Below the pieces are notes generated by a model that saw nothing but the letters and a program-made list of their open reading frames with translations, was not told the origin of the DNA and ran no database searches. A stretch of DNA of 64,000 nt. Source: Ferrimicrobium sp. (GTDB taxonomy: Bacteria > Actinomycetota > Acidimicrobiia > Acidimicrobiales > Acidimicrobiaceae). This document shows, one piece after another, positions 9,034-17,843 of the stretch (position 1 is the first letter of the stretch; each line of letters opens with the position of its first letter). The stretch covers positions 48,501 through 112,500 of the forward strand of contig NZ_DAHXOI010000009.1 of NCBI RefSeq assembly GCF_027364955.1, read 5' to 3'. Made by a program: the position numbers and the translations under genes.

Positions 9034-10140
9034 GTGACGACCTACCTGCGCAGTGCCGTCGACAAGATTCGACTGCGGGCCGCGTTTTACTGGCTCGTGC
9101 TCATCCTGTTGACAGCTGGGGCCATCCTCGAGGTGGCCGCAGCCTATGTCGCCACTATCGCCGCGCATGCCTCCGTGACCTCCTTGATCGCCCATGAGCT
9201 CCTTTGGCTGGTGATCGGAGGATTGGCCTTTGTCGTCATGGCGGCGGTGCCGTTACGGGTCTGGTTGAAGCTCGCACCACTCATCTTGTTGGGTGCGGCC
9301 GCGATGTTGCTGGCGGTGATGCTTCCTGGTGTTGGCCGTAGTGTCGGAGGCGCGGATCGATGGTTTCAGTTTGGTCCGATTCAGGTGCAGCCGTCAGAGT
9401 TTGCCAAGCTCGCCCTCGTACTCTTTCTGGCTCGTCTTGTCACCAGCCGTCGTCCCACCCAGCTGGTTGGGCCCGTCATCGTCGTCACAGCCCTGATGGC
9501 GGGGGTGATTTTTCTCGAGCCGGACATGGGCACCGCGATGATCGTCTTCTCCCTCGGCCTTGGAGCACTCTATGTCGGTGGCGTACGGGGTCGCGCCTTG
9601 ACGGTCGTGACGGGTGGCTCGGTCTTCATCGGAATCATTGGCGCCTTTTCGAGCACCTATCGTCGATTGCGGCTGCTCTCCTTTTTGCACCCGTGGAGAT
9701 ATCGAGCGAGTTACTCCTACCAAGAGGTCCAGGCCCTCAACTCGTTCGCGTCAGGTCATCTCCTTGGAACCGGATTGGGTACAGGCTTAGCAAACTGGGG
9801 GTATGTGCCCAATGCCCAAACTGACTTTATCTTTGCGGTGGTGGGCCAGGATTTTGGGCTATTGGGTTCGGTCGTCATTCTGTTGTGTATTGTTGCCTTG
9901 GTGATCGTGATGTTCCAACTGTCGGAGCACGTCACAGATCCTGCGGAGCGCGCGGTCATCTTCTTGATCGCTGTCTGGTTGATGGTACAGACGACACTCA
10001 ACATCGGGGCAGTGATCGGCTTGTTGCCGGTGACGGGCGTTCCTCTCCCACTGATCTCTGCGGGAGGCTCCTCGACGGTGGTGACGCTCGCGGCCTTGGG
10101 CATCGTCAGTGGAGTCCTGCGTCGAAGGAAGATCGCGTGA
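9034..10140 (+). CDS. ftsW: Lipid II polymerase FtsW (SEDS family)
   Basis: SEDS glycosyltransferase with about ten membrane segments, 368 residues, working with FtsI at the septum. Typical blocks are GGADRWFQFGPIQVQPSEFAKLA, FLEPDMGTAMIV, the long extracytoplasmic loop with SYQEVQALNSFASGHLLGTGLG, and ISAGGSSTVVTLAALGI. The frame is open from 8944 inside murD, but those extra residues are Arg/Pro rich. GTG 9034 follows a strong purine-rich site (GGGAGAGGGGG) and matches family length. Confidence 0.93.
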   Translation: MTTYLRSAVDKIRLRAAFYWLVLILLTAGAILEVAAAYVATIAAHASVTSLIAHELLWLVIGGLAFVVMAAVPLRVWLKLAPLILLGAAAMLLAVMLPGVGRSVGGADRWFQFGPIQVQPSEFAKLALVLFLARLVTSRRPTQLVGPVIVVTALMAGVIFLEPDMGTAMIVFSLGLGALYVGGVRGRALTVVTGGSVFIGIIGAFSSTYRRLRLLSFLHPWRYRASYSYQEVQALNSFASGHLLGTGLGTGLANWGYVPNAQTDFIFAVVGQDFGLLGSVVILLCIVALVIVMFQLSEHVTDPAERAVIFLIAVWLMVQTTLNIGAVIGLLPVTGVPLPLISAGGSSTVVTLAALGIVSGVLRRRKIA

Positions 10141-11216
10141 GCCGAGTGGTTTGGGTGGTGGCTGGTGGAACCGCTGGCCATATCCATGCCGGCCTCTCCA
10201 TGATCGAGGCCTTCGATGATGAGGTGCATCCGATCCTCATCACCACGGATCGCAAGGTCGACTATGAGGTGACGGCTGGTCTTGACATCGCTGTTGTGCG
10301 GGTCAGCGGGACTGGGCTGCCCCGAGGGCTCCGCCACATCGCTGCGGCGCTGATGACCAATAGTAAGGCCATCTCGGCAAACCTCTCGCTTCTTCGTTCC
10401 TTGCCTCGACCGGAGATCGTGATCAGTTTTGGTGGCTTCCATACGCCACTGGTCTCACTCCTCGCGCGTACACGCGGCGCTCGATCCTATCTACTCGAAC
10501 AGAATGCTGCGCTGACGAGATCGAACCGTCTCGTTGGCCTCTGGTCAGCCGGCATCTTTCTTGCCTGGCCGGTACCGCTGCCAAAAGCGTGGCTTCGACG
10601 GGCTGCGGTGGTGGGCAACCCTCCCCGTCGTGAGGTCACCGAACTTACCGATAGAGAGGGTGTACGTGCCTCCTTGGGTTTTGGGGTCGACGATCTGGTG
10701 GTGGTAGTCACCTCTGGTTCCCTCGGCGCTCGAAGCGTCAATATCGCTGCGGTGGCGGCCGCGGAAGAACTCGTCGACCTGAGCCGTGTTAAGGTGGTTC
10801 ATAGCATGGGTGCGAAGAATGGACTGAGTCAAGCGGAATCGCACGTGCGTAACCCCCGCTACCACGCGCTTGGATGGGACCCTGAGTTGTATCGCTATCT
10901 GATGGCAGCTGACCTTGTCGTCGCTCGTGCGGGGGCGAGTACGCTGACCGAGGTCGCTCTGTTCGGGTGCGCCTCGATCTTGGTGCCATTGCCGAACTCG
11001 CCCAATGATCATCAACGGCGCAATGCCGCTGTCTTTGCCCGTGCGGGTGCCTCCATGATCATCGAAGATGATGAGCTAACGGGATCGGAGTTGGCCAAGG
11101 CGATTCGGGGACTTGTCGAGGATGAGCCGCGGCGACTTCGTATGGCAACAGCCGCTAAGACGCTCGCCCATCCGGAGGCTGCACGGCTGATGTGGGAGGA
11201 GATGGTGAGACAATGA
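10137..11216 (+). CDS. murG: UDP-GlcNAc--undecaprenyl-PP-MurNAc-pentapeptide GlcNAc transferase MurG
   Basis: Membrane-associated GT28 glycosyltransferase (359 residues) converting lipid I to lipid II. The N-terminal VAGGTAGHIHAGL corresponds to the GGTGGHxxP loop, although the usual second Gly is Ala and the Pro is Ala. The C-terminal GT-B half has VTSGSLGAR, VVARAGASTLTEVA and LVPLPNSPNDHQRRNA for UDP-GlcNAc binding. The GTG start overlaps the ftsW stop (GTGA); the longer upstream open frame inside ftsW is a shadow. Confidence 0.92.
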   Translation: MSRVVWVVAGGTAGHIHAGLSMIEAFDDEVHPILITTDRKVDYEVTAGLDIAVVRVSGTGLPRGLRHIAAALMTNSKAISANLSLLRSLPRPEIVISFGGFHTPLVSLLARTRGARSYLLEQNAALTRSNRLVGLWSAGIFLAWPVPLPKAWLRRAAVVGNPPRREVTELTDREGVRASLGFGVDDLVVVVTSGSLGARSVNIAAVAAAEELVDLSRVKVVHSMGAKNGLSQAESHVRNPRYHALGWDPELYRYLMAADLVVARAGASTLTEVALFGCASILVPLPNSPNDHQRRNAAVFARAGASMIIEDDELTGSELAKAIRGLVEDEPRRLRMATAAKTLAHPEAARLMWEEMVRQ

Positions 11217-12571
11217 GTCTCCTTGATGGTGTACAACGGGTCCATATCGTCGGTGTTGGTGGAGCTGGCATGAGTGCGCTTGCCTCGTTGTTGCTCGAGG
11301 CCGGCTACTCCGTGACCGGCTCGGATCTCAAGGAGTCGGCGGTGATGGAACGGCTCCGCCTACTCGGCGCTACGGTGTTCCTTGGCCATGACCGTTTACA
11401 TGTCCAGGGTGCACAACTCGTCGCCTACTCGAGTGCCATCGCTGCGAGTAATGTCGAGCTCGCTACGAGTGTGGCACTTGGCATACCGATAGCTTCCCGA
11501 GCCGAGCTGCTCGTGGCGCTCACGCAAGGGCGAGAGGTGATCGCGATCTCTGGAACCCATGGCAAGACGACCACTACCTCCATGATTGGCCTCTCCCTCG
11601 CCCAAGCCGGGTACAGTCCGAGCTATGTGATCGGTGCTGAACTCAACGAGGCTGGCGCTTCAGGGCACTATGGTTCTTCTGCGTTGATGGTGGTAGAGGC
11701 CGACGAGAGTGATGGTACCTTCTTAAAACTCGATCCTGCTTTGAGCGTGATCACCAATATTGAGCCCGATCACTTAGAGTTTTATGGCGACTTCGATCAC
11801 CTGCAGGAGGCGTTCGTTCGTTTTGCTCGTCGATCGCAGCTTCCTCCGGTGCTCTGTGTGGAGGATCCGTTTCTGGCTGCACTTGCCGCGCAGATGGAGT
11901 GTCGCAGTTATGGATTTTCGGAGTCGGCGATGTACCAGATCAAGAACGTCTCGATGTCTCCGATGTCAACTGCCTTCGAGGTCTTCGAACACAAGCGACG
12001 GCTTGGCAGTGTCGAACTCTCGGTCCTGGGACTACACAACATTTTGAATGCCACTGCGGCGATCGCGGCCGTCGCGGCCATGGGCGTGACACTGGCCGAG
12101 ATCGCCCCTTCACTCAGTCGTTACCTCGGTGTTTCGCGTCGTTTCCAACACCGTCGTGTCCTCGACTCCGTGCGGATAATCGATGACTATGCGCATCTGC
12201 CGAGTGAGTTGGTCTCGACGCTCGCAGCGGCCCGACAGCTCGGAGCACGGCGGGTGGTGGCTGTCTTCCAACCGCATCGGTATTCACGGACGCAGGCCAT
12301 GGCTGAGGAGCTCGGTGAGGCGTTGGCGGGAGCCGATGTCGCGGTGGTCACCGATGTCTATGCCGCAGGGGAGGACCCTATCCCAGGCGTCAGTGGTGAG
12401 GCGGTCTATGAGGCGGCCCGCCGGGTACTTGGAGATCGAGCCCATTACTGCGCCTCTCGGCATGAGCTCGCCCTCGTCGTGCGTGGTCTGCTCGAACCGG
12501 ATGACGTCTGTTTGACCTTGGGTGCTGGTGATATCACCATGCTCGATACCGAACTCGCGGATGTGTGGTAG
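11213..12571 (+). CDS. murC: UDP-N-acetylmuramate--L-alanine ligase MurC
   Basis: First Mur ligase, adding L-Ala to UDP-MurNAc; 452 residues. It has an N-terminal UDP-binding Rossmann fold (HIVGVGGAGMSALA), the ATP loop AISGTHGKTTTTSM, VVEADESDGTF and TNIEPDHLEFYGD. The C-terminal IIDDYAHLPSEL and VFQPHRYSRT are strongly diagnostic. ATG 11213 forms an ATGA overlap with murG. Confidence 0.96.
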   Translation: MSLLDGVQRVHIVGVGGAGMSALASLLLEAGYSVTGSDLKESAVMERLRLLGATVFLGHDRLHVQGAQLVAYSSAIAASNVELATSVALGIPIASRAELLVALTQGREVIAISGTHGKTTTTSMIGLSLAQAGYSPSYVIGAELNEAGASGHYGSSALMVVEADESDGTFLKLDPALSVITNIEPDHLEFYGDFDHLQEAFVRFARRSQLPPVLCVEDPFLAALAAQMECRSYGFSESAMYQIKNVSMSPMSTAFEVFEHKRRLGSVELSVLGLHNILNATAAIAAVAAMGVTLAEIAPSLSRYLGVSRRFQHRRVLDSVRIIDDYAHLPSELVSTLAAARQLGARRVVAVFQPHRYSRTQAMAEELGEALAGADVAVVTDVYAAGEDPIPGVSGEAVYEAARRVLGDRAHYCASRHELALVVRGLLEPDDVCLTLGAGDITMLDTELADVW

Positions 12572-13496
12572 CGCGGTGGCCGAAGGGCTCGCACGGACGA
12601 TCGATCAGCTGAGGGCTGGTGGATTTTTTGTTCTTGAACAAGCTCCTTTCGGGGCGAGAACGACCTATCGGGTCGGCGGCGCGGCCGCTGCTGGCGTAGA
12701 GGTCGCCTCAGTTGAAGAGCTTGAGCGTCTCCGTGACATCCTGTCGCAGGGCGTGGCGAACATTCCTCTCTTTGTGCTCGGCCGTGGTTCGAATGTTCTC
12801 GTGGCTGACGGAGGCTTTCCTGGTTTGCTCATTACATTAGGGGCTGGGTTCTCCTGGTTGCAAACCCATGACAGCCAGGTCGAGCTCGGCGGAGCCTCCC
12901 CGCTTCCTGTCATGGCGCGTAGGATCGCCAAGCTTGGGCTCGATGGGTTCACCTGGGCGGTTGGTGTGCCAGGTAGCGTAGGGGGTGCAGTGCGGATGAA
13001 TGCTGGTGGCCACGGCCATGTCCTAGCGGAAACGTTACAGTCGGCACTCCTTGTCGATCTTACGGCCGATGCGCCCCCCACGTGGCACTCCACCGCTGCC
13101 TTGGAGCTGGAGTATCGTTCCTCGGCAGTGGGTGCGAGCCAGGTCGTCATCGCCGCACGCTTTGCATTTGAAGCTGGTGATCCCCACGAACTTGCCGGCC
13201 AGTTGAGTGACATCGTCGCCTGGCGTCGTGCCCATCAACCAGGAGGGCAGAACGCTGGCTCGGTCTTTGTGAATCCGGAGCGCTCCCCGGCGGCGGTCTT
13301 GATCGAAGAGAGCGGTCTCAAGGGGTATCGATACCGGAGCGCGGCGGTATCGGCCAAACATGCAAATTTTATTCAAGCTGATCCGCAAGGATCGGCTGAT
13401 GACGTCTTCCATTTGATGCAAGTTGTTCGTGAGCAAGTGGAACGCCGGACGGGTATTGAGTTGCGCTCAGAGGTCAGACTCGTCGGGTTTTCATAA
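12561..13496 (+). CDS. murB: UDP-N-acetylenolpyruvoylglucosamine reductase MurB
   Basis: FAD enzyme making UDP-MurNAc from UDP-GlcNAc-enolpyruvate with NADPH; about 311 residues. Features are TTYRVGGAAAAGVEV, the FAD loop LGRGSNVLVADGG, the GVPGSVGGAVRMNAGGHG block, NAGSVFVNPE (catalytic Ser region) and KHANFIQADPQGSADDV. The absence of a long Tyr loop suggests type II. ATG 12561 overlaps murC by 11 nt; GTG 12576 just after the murC stop is an equally good start. Its position between murC and ftsQ is the classic dcw order. Confidence 0.94.
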   Translation: MCGSAVAEGLARTIDQLRAGGFFVLEQAPFGARTTYRVGGAAAAGVEVASVEELERLRDILSQGVANIPLFVLGRGSNVLVADGGFPGLLITLGAGFSWLQTHDSQVELGGASPLPVMARRIAKLGLDGFTWAVGVPGSVGGAVRMNAGGHGHVLAETLQSALLVDLTADAPPTWHSTAALELEYRSSAVGASQVVIAARFAFEAGDPHELAGQLSDIVAWRRAHQPGGQNAGSVFVNPERSPAAVLIEESGLKGYRYRSAAVSAKHANFIQADPQGSADDVFHLMQVVREQVERRTGIELRSEVRLVGFS

Positions 13497-13513
13497 GACC
13501 GAAAGGGAACCGC

Positions 13514-13660
13514 GTGACAGGAGGCAGCGATCGCAGAGACAATCAGGTCAAACGAGAGGCTCGATTGCACGTGTTACGCCACCTTTATCTCGCACATCGC
13601 AGTGGAGATCACCAACGACATGGATGGGCACCCTACCTGGCACTGGCCGCGAGGTGGTAG
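13514..13660 (+). CDS. Possible 48-codon ORF between murB and ftsQ
   Basis: A GTG at 13514 preceded by GAAAGGGAA opens a 48-codon frame ending at TAG 13658-13660, 8 nt before the likely ftsQ start. The product would be basic and His/Arg rich with no membrane segment and no recognised domain. It fills the only sizeable gap between murB and ftsQ, so it may be a translated leader coupling ftsQ to the operon, or it may be chance. Nothing beyond the ribosome site and position supports it. Confidence 0.25.
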   Translation: MTGGSDRRDNQVKREARLHVLRHLYLAHRSGDHQRHGWAPYLALAARW

Positions 13661-13668
13661 GTACACCC

Positions 13669-14427
13669 ATGCCCAAACCTCAAGGTGTTCGCCAGCCAGC
13701 ACGGCCCTGGAGATCGATGGTAGTGGCGGTCGTGGTGTTTGTAGTCGTGGTGGGCGCTGGCTGGCTCTACGCAGGACCGGTTCTACGCATTCGCTCGGTG
13801 ACCGTTCTAGGTGGCACCGAAACCGAACGCCAGGCGGCGGTCGAACAGCTAAGCGAACGATTGGGCGGCCACCATGTCTGGTCGGTATCGACCCACGATG
13901 TCGACACTGGCCTCATGCTCCGGAACAGCCTCCATGGAGAGGTCCGTCTCCGCGCATGGGCCATCCGTTGGCCCTCTTCCTTGGAGGTAGAACTCTCCAG
14001 TCGGCTTCCCGAGGGCTATCTCGGAGACGGGTATGGGGTGACCAGTGCGGGTATCGTCATCTTGGCGCACTCCCCAAGACCGGGACGTTCGATCTCTTTA
14101 TGTCCGCTCGTTCTGCGCACGCTGTCAGTGAGCTGTCCGTGGAGGCCCCAAGTCGGTGATGAGATACCGCTGCGATTGGCTACGGTGGTAGCGGCCATCG
14201 AGTCCGAGCACCTTCCCTCGTTGGGTGGTCAAACGACGGCGGTCTTTGCGCTGCATGGATCCGGAATTGTATTACGGTTGGGTGATTCTGTCGAATGTTT
14301 GCTGGGGCGAGGTCTTCATGCCCTCGCGGAGGTGAGCGCTTGTGGGCTCTTCGCCGCACCGGGGGCAGTTGTCGACGTGATTAACCCAAATAGTCCAGCG
14401 GTTCTCTTCAACGATCGTGTAGGCTAG
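13669..14427 (+). CDS. ftsQ: Cell division protein FtsQ/DivIB
   Basis: Bitopic division protein of about 252 residues. It has a short basic cytoplasmic tail, one membrane segment (about 16-36) and then a POTRA domain (VLRIRSVTVLGGTETERQAAVEQL...). A family-like strand follows in the region RAWAIRWPSSLEVELSSRLPEGY. It bridges FtsW/FtsI and the FtsL/FtsB pair. The frame is open from 13423 inside murB, but the extra N-terminus is low-complexity. ATG 13669 puts the membrane anchor in the usual place, though its ribosome site (GAGGTGG) is only moderate. Confidence 0.8.
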   Translation: MPKPQGVRQPARPWRSMVVAVVVFVVVVGAGWLYAGPVLRIRSVTVLGGTETERQAAVEQLSERLGGHHVWSVSTHDVDTGLMLRNSLHGEVRLRAWAIRWPSSLEVELSSRLPEGYLGDGYGVTSAGIVILAHSPRPGRSISLCPLVLRTLSVSCPWRPQVGDEIPLRLATVVAAIESEHLPSLGGQTTAVFALHGSGIVLRLGDSVECLLGRGLHALAEVSACGLFAAPGAVVDVINPNSPAVLFNDRVG

Positions 14428-14535
14428 TCAAATTCAGAGGTAGCGCAGAGGGTTATGCGACGAGCTGCCCGAATTTTATGTAATTGGAGGCCGTGTGGTG
14501 GTTCGAGCCAAGGTGCAGCGGAGGTGGGACGCGAG

Positions 14536-15636
14536 ATGAGTGACGCGCAGAATTACATCGCCGTGATCAAAGTCGTCGGTGTCGGTGGTGGCGGCGGCAA
14601 TGCCGTGAATCGGATGATTGAGGCTGGTCTCAAGGGTGTTGAGTTCATCGCGATCAACACCGACGCGCAGGCATTGTTGATGAGCGACGCTGATATTCGG
14701 CTCGATATTGGACGCCAGCTCACCCGTGGGCTCGGTGCAGGTTCGAACCCTGATATTGGGCGCTCGGCAGCTCAGGAACATAAGGATGAGATCCAGGAGG
14801 CACTCACCGGTGCTGACATGGTCTTTATCACCGCCGGCGAGGGTGGTGGCACAGGGACCGGTGGTGCCCCGGTCGTTGCGGAGATCGCTAGAGGGATTGG
14901 CGCGCTCACGATCGGTGTGGTCACACGACCCTTTGGCTTTGAGGGTAAGCGCCGAGCGACCCAGGCTGACGAGGGTATTGAGCGCCTGCGTGAGCATGTC
15001 GACACGCTGATCGTGATACCAAATGATCGGCTCTTGACGATCGCAAATGAGAAGACCTCAATGATCGCAGCTTTCCGGATGGCTGATGATATCTTGTTGT
15101 CAGGAGTCAAGGGGATTACCGATCTCATCACGACTCCGGGTGTCATCAACACCGACTTTGCCGACGTGCGGGCCATCATGGCCTCTGCGGGCACGGCCAT
15201 CATGGGTATTGGTATCGCCAGTGGTGAGAACCGCGCGACGACGGCTGCGCGCAATGCGATCACCTCGCCGCTCTTTGAGACCTCGATCGATGGTGCGCAA
15301 GGTATCCTGCTGAACGTCGCTGGCGGCACTGATCTCGGTATTTTCGAGTTGAATGAGGCCGCCAATATCATCCAAAATGCTGCCTCAAGCGATGCCCTCA
15401 TCATCGTCGGTAGTGTGATCGATGAGTCCATGGAGGACGAGGTCAAAGTGACGGTCATCGCTGCTGGCTTCGACGTCTGGGGAGAGGATACGCCAAAGCT
15501 TCGGGTTACGCCTCCACCTCCTAGTGAAGAACTTGATTTTGGCGTACCGGTGGTACCCCAAGAGCCAGTGCCGACTGAAGTCAACACGGATCCGGAGGAT
15601 CCAGACGACGGCGACGTACCCTTCTTTCTCCGCTGA
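14536..15636 (+). CDS. ftsZ: Cell division protein FtsZ
   Basis: Tubulin-like GTPase that forms the Z-ring; 366 residues. [13 protein letters not shown] and the tubulin signature [12 protein letters not shown] bind GTP. The T7 region [11 protein letters not shown] carries the catalytic Asp pair. A short linker ends in [10 protein letters not shown], which matches the conserved C-terminal peptide that binds SepF and other partners. ATG 14536 is 9 nt after GGAGGTGGG; the upstream open frame from 14455 is not FtsZ-like. As in other actinobacteria no ftsA precedes it; SepF, encoded downstream, probably tethers FtsZ to the membrane. Confidence 0.98.
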   Translation: MSDAQNYIAVIKVVGVGGGGGNAVNRMIEAGLKGVEFIAINTDAQALLMSDADIRLDIGRQLTRGLGAGSNPDIGRSAAQEHKDEIQEALTGADMVFITAGEGGGTGTGGAPVVAEIARGIGALTIGVVTRPFGFEGKRRATQADEGIERLREHVDTLIVIPNDRLLTIANEKTSMIAAFRMADDILLSGVKGITDLITTPGVINTDFADVRAIMASAGTAIMGIGIASGENRATTAARNAITSPLFETSIDGAQGILLNVAGGTDLGIFELNEAANIIQNAASSDALIIVGSVIDESMEDEVKVTVIAAGFDVWGEDTPKLRVTPPPPSEELDFGVPVVPQEPVPTEVNTDPEDPDDGDVPFFLR

Positions 15637-16265
15637 TGATCGCGCTCTCGCTCCGTGAGAGTGGCGTGAGAGTGGCGTTCACCGATCGCATGGATGTCCC
15701 CTCTGAGGCCCTCGCGTTGATCGGTGGTGGTGGTCCACTGGCGCAACTGCAACAGGTTCACAGTGCAAGAGTGGTGGCCATCGACGACACCCTGGGCGAA
15801 CCTGGGGCCGTTGAGGCGGATGGAATCTATGTTCCTGCTGGACACCATGCTCTGGCCGCCATCCGGACGGCAGACTGTCTCCCACTCGTGGTGGCCAACC
15901 GTAAGGGTGATGCCGTTGCCCTCCATGTCGGGTGGAGAGGGTTGGCCGCTGGAGTCGTCGAGGCGGGCCTCGCGCACCTTGGTGGTGATGGCCTCGTAGC
16001 GGTGATCGGCCCCCATATTCGATCTTGCTGTTACGAATTCCGTGGACCCGAGCGTTACGTGGTCGCTCACCGTTTCGGCGAGTCGAGTTTTGTGGGAGAT
16101 AATCTCTCACTCGAGTCAGCCCTGTCGGGTCTCCTTGTGCAGCAGCGTGTTCGAGAGGTGCATTCAGTCGGTCACTGTACATTCTGTAATGATGCGTACC
16201 ACTCCTATCGTCGCGATGGTACTGGTGAGCGTCAAATGACCTACGTCGGCGCTGGTGGCCACTGA
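15636..16265 (+). CDS. pgeF: Laccase-domain purine nucleosidase/phosphorylase, PgeF (YfiH) family
   Basis: 209 residues of the multicopper-oxidase-like YfiH/LACC1 family, whose members act on purine nucleosides or, in E. coli PgeF, edit peptidoglycan precursors carrying L-Ser in place of L-Ala. Visible motifs are QQVHSARVV, AIRTADCLPLV, ALHVGWRGLAAGVV, IGPHIRSCCYEF and FCNDAYHSYRRDG. They supply the conserved Cys and His metal ligands. It overlaps the ftsZ stop by one base (TGATG), and yggS follows with the same overlap. An editing role fits this setting. Confidence 0.85.
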   Translation: MIALSLRESGVRVAFTDRMDVPSEALALIGGGGPLAQLQQVHSARVVAIDDTLGEPGAVEADGIYVPAGHHALAAIRTADCLPLVVANRKGDAVALHVGWRGLAAGVVEAGLAHLGGDGLVAVIGPHIRSCCYEFRGPERYVVAHRFGESSFVGDNLSLESALSGLLVQQRVREVHSVGHCTFCNDAYHSYRRDGTGERQMTYVGAGGH

Positions 16266-16942
16266 TGCCCGCCTACGAGCAGGTTGGGGAACGCTTGGCT
16301 GCGGTGAGAGACGAGATACGGCGTCATGGCGGTTCGGATGCGGTTCGGATCGTTGCGGTGACCAAGACCCATCCAGTCGAAGCGGTAGTGAGCGCGCTCG
16401 ATGCTGGCTTGACCGATGTTGGTGAAAATTACGCGGAGGAGTTGGCGTCGAAGGCAGTCCAAGCTGAGCGTCTTGGCCTTCGGCCCCGCTGGCATTATCT
16501 GGGTGCTATTCAGCGGCGACGCCTCAAACTCATTTGTCAATATGCATCGGTGATCGAGACGATTTCGCGACCCTCCGAACTTGAGGGGTTGGCCAAACTC
16601 GATTATCGCGGTGACGTACTCATTCAGGTCGCTCCTCCAGGGCACCATGAGGGGCGCAACGGTGCCCAAGTCGACGAGGTCGCATCATTGCTGGCACTCG
16701 GTCGTGATCTCGAGGTTCGTGTGATCGGTTTGATGGGTATGGCGCTCCCCGGTACGGAGGAACAGACTCGGCGATACTTCGAGAGCGTCCGTCGTCTCGG
16801 GCAAGATTTGGGAATTCGGGAATATTCTATGGGAATGTCCGCCGATTACCAGGTGGCGGTCGCTCAGGGTGCTACTATGGTGCGGTTAGGTAGTGTTTTA
16901 TTCGGGGCACGTGGTCAAGAGCGTGCTACGATAGAGCGTTAA
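16265..16942 (+). CDS. Pyridoxal phosphate homeostasis protein (YggS/PLPBP family)
   Basis: 225-residue alanine-racemase-fold protein that binds PLP and balances B6 vitamers. The PLP lysine lies in AVTKTHPVEAV. DVGENYAEEL, RWHYLGAIQRRRLK and MGMSADYQVAVAQGATMVRLGSVLFG are family hallmarks. The start overlaps the pgeF stop by one base. The order ftsZ-pgeF-yggS-sepF-yggT-divIVA is widespread in Gram-positive bacteria and supports the assignment. Confidence 0.92.
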   Translation: MPAYEQVGERLAAVRDEIRRHGGSDAVRIVAVTKTHPVEAVVSALDAGLTDVGENYAEELASKAVQAERLGLRPRWHYLGAIQRRRLKLICQYASVIETISRPSELEGLAKLDYRGDVLIQVAPPGHHEGRNGAQVDEVASLLALGRDLEVRVIGLMGMALPGTEEQTRRYFESVRRLGQDLGIREYSMGMSADYQVAVAQGATMVRLGSVLFGARGQERATIER

Positions 16943-16962
16943 CGAGTGGGGTAGGAGGACAA

Positions 16963-17487
16963 ATGCCGGGATTGAAGCGTGCGCTTGCGTGGCTAGGGAT
17001 AACTGAGGACGACGAGATGGACGGAGAGGTTACCGATCTTGAAGGGTCGGTTCCACCAGTCTATGAACGGCGCGAGCAGGCTCCCCGCGTTCAGGTGGTC
17101 TCTGGCGGTGTCTCCAACGTGGCCGAGCAGCCTCGGGAGGATCCCCAAGAACATCGTGCCGCCGTGCTTCGCCCCTTTAATCCGCAGCCAGAGCGAGCAA
17201 AGATCCACCTCGTGCTTCCCACGAAATACGCCGATGTGCAGGAGATCGGCGATCGGATGAAATCTGATCAACCGGTGATTATTAATCTCGAGGGTGTGGA
17301 TCGTGACCTGCGTCGCCGAATTATCGACTTCTCCTCAGGGCTTACCTACGCATTGGGTGGTAAAGTGAAGGAGATAAGTACGAGTGTGTATCTGCTCTCG
17401 CCGGCTCGTGTCGAGGTGGCCGATGAGGAGATGTTTCGCATGCGTCAGCGTACGGTAGCGAAGGGAGTTGGCCTGCATGGGTCTTAA
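16963..17487 (+). CDS. sepF: Cell division protein SepF
   Basis: 174 residues. It has an N-terminal amphipathic start (MPGLKRALAWLG) followed by a long acidic/proline linker to about residue 75. The globular domain contains PTKYADVQEIGDRMKSDQPVIINLEG and RRIIDFSSGLTYALGGKVKEIS. SepF polymerises, binds the FtsZ tail and inserts its N-terminus in the membrane. In actinobacteria it takes the place of FtsA. ATG 16963 is preceded by GTAGGAGG. The gene overlaps yggT. Confidence 0.95.
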   Translation: MPGLKRALAWLGITEDDEMDGEVTDLEGSVPPVYERREQAPRVQVVSGGVSNVAEQPREDPQEHRAAVLRPFNPQPERAKIHLVLPTKYADVQEIGDRMKSDQPVIINLEGVDRDLRRRIIDFSSGLTYALGGKVKEISTSVYLLSPARVEVADEEMFRMRQRTVAKGVGLHGS

Positions 17488-17749
17488 TGGGATCATCGTC
17501 GAACTACTAGAGCTCTATGTCATTGTGATCGTGCTCTATGTGGTCATGACGTGGTTCCCGGTTACGAACCCGGGTGGGCCGATGGATCGTTTCCGTTTCT
17601 TGCTCACCCGCCTATCGGAGCCGGTATTAAATCCGATTCGTAGGTTGATTCCGTCGGTGGGGGGTAGCTCGATTCGCTTCGACTTCGCGCCTCTCATCGT
17701 TATTTTGCTGATCGAGTTGATTTTGATCCCAATAGTCAGCCGGATCTAA
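17477..17749 (+). CDS. YggT family membrane protein
   Basis: 90-residue YggT protein with two hydrophobic segments (about 5-28 and 68-88) around a conserved loop with MTWFP...P and LTRLSEPVLNPIRRLIP. The function is not settled; the family is linked to division and osmotic tolerance by position and mutant data. ATG 17477 follows AAGGGAG by 10 nt; TTG 17468 is a poorer in-frame option. It overlaps the end of sepF. Confidence 0.88.
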   Translation: MGLNGIIVELLELYVIVIVLYVVMTWFPVTNPGGPMDRFRFLLTRLSEPVLNPIRRLIPSVGGSSIRFDFAPLIVILLIELILIPIVSRI

Positions 17750-17843
17750 GGTCGAAGCTGACTTCAATCGATAGATAACCTAGCAGCCACTGATTCGTTC
17801 CGATGGTGAGCGGTGGTGTGAGTGCTCGTAAGGGAGGGGTGCT

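Noticed and set aside
9885..10136. N-terminal extension of murG inside ftsW
   Set aside because: Shadow of ftsW; the GGTAGHI loop of MurG begins just after GTG 10137.
14772..16070. 432-codon open frame on the minus strand opposite ftsZ and pgeF
   Set aside because: It mirrors two clear genes, has Ser/Arg/Pro-rich random composition and no domain.
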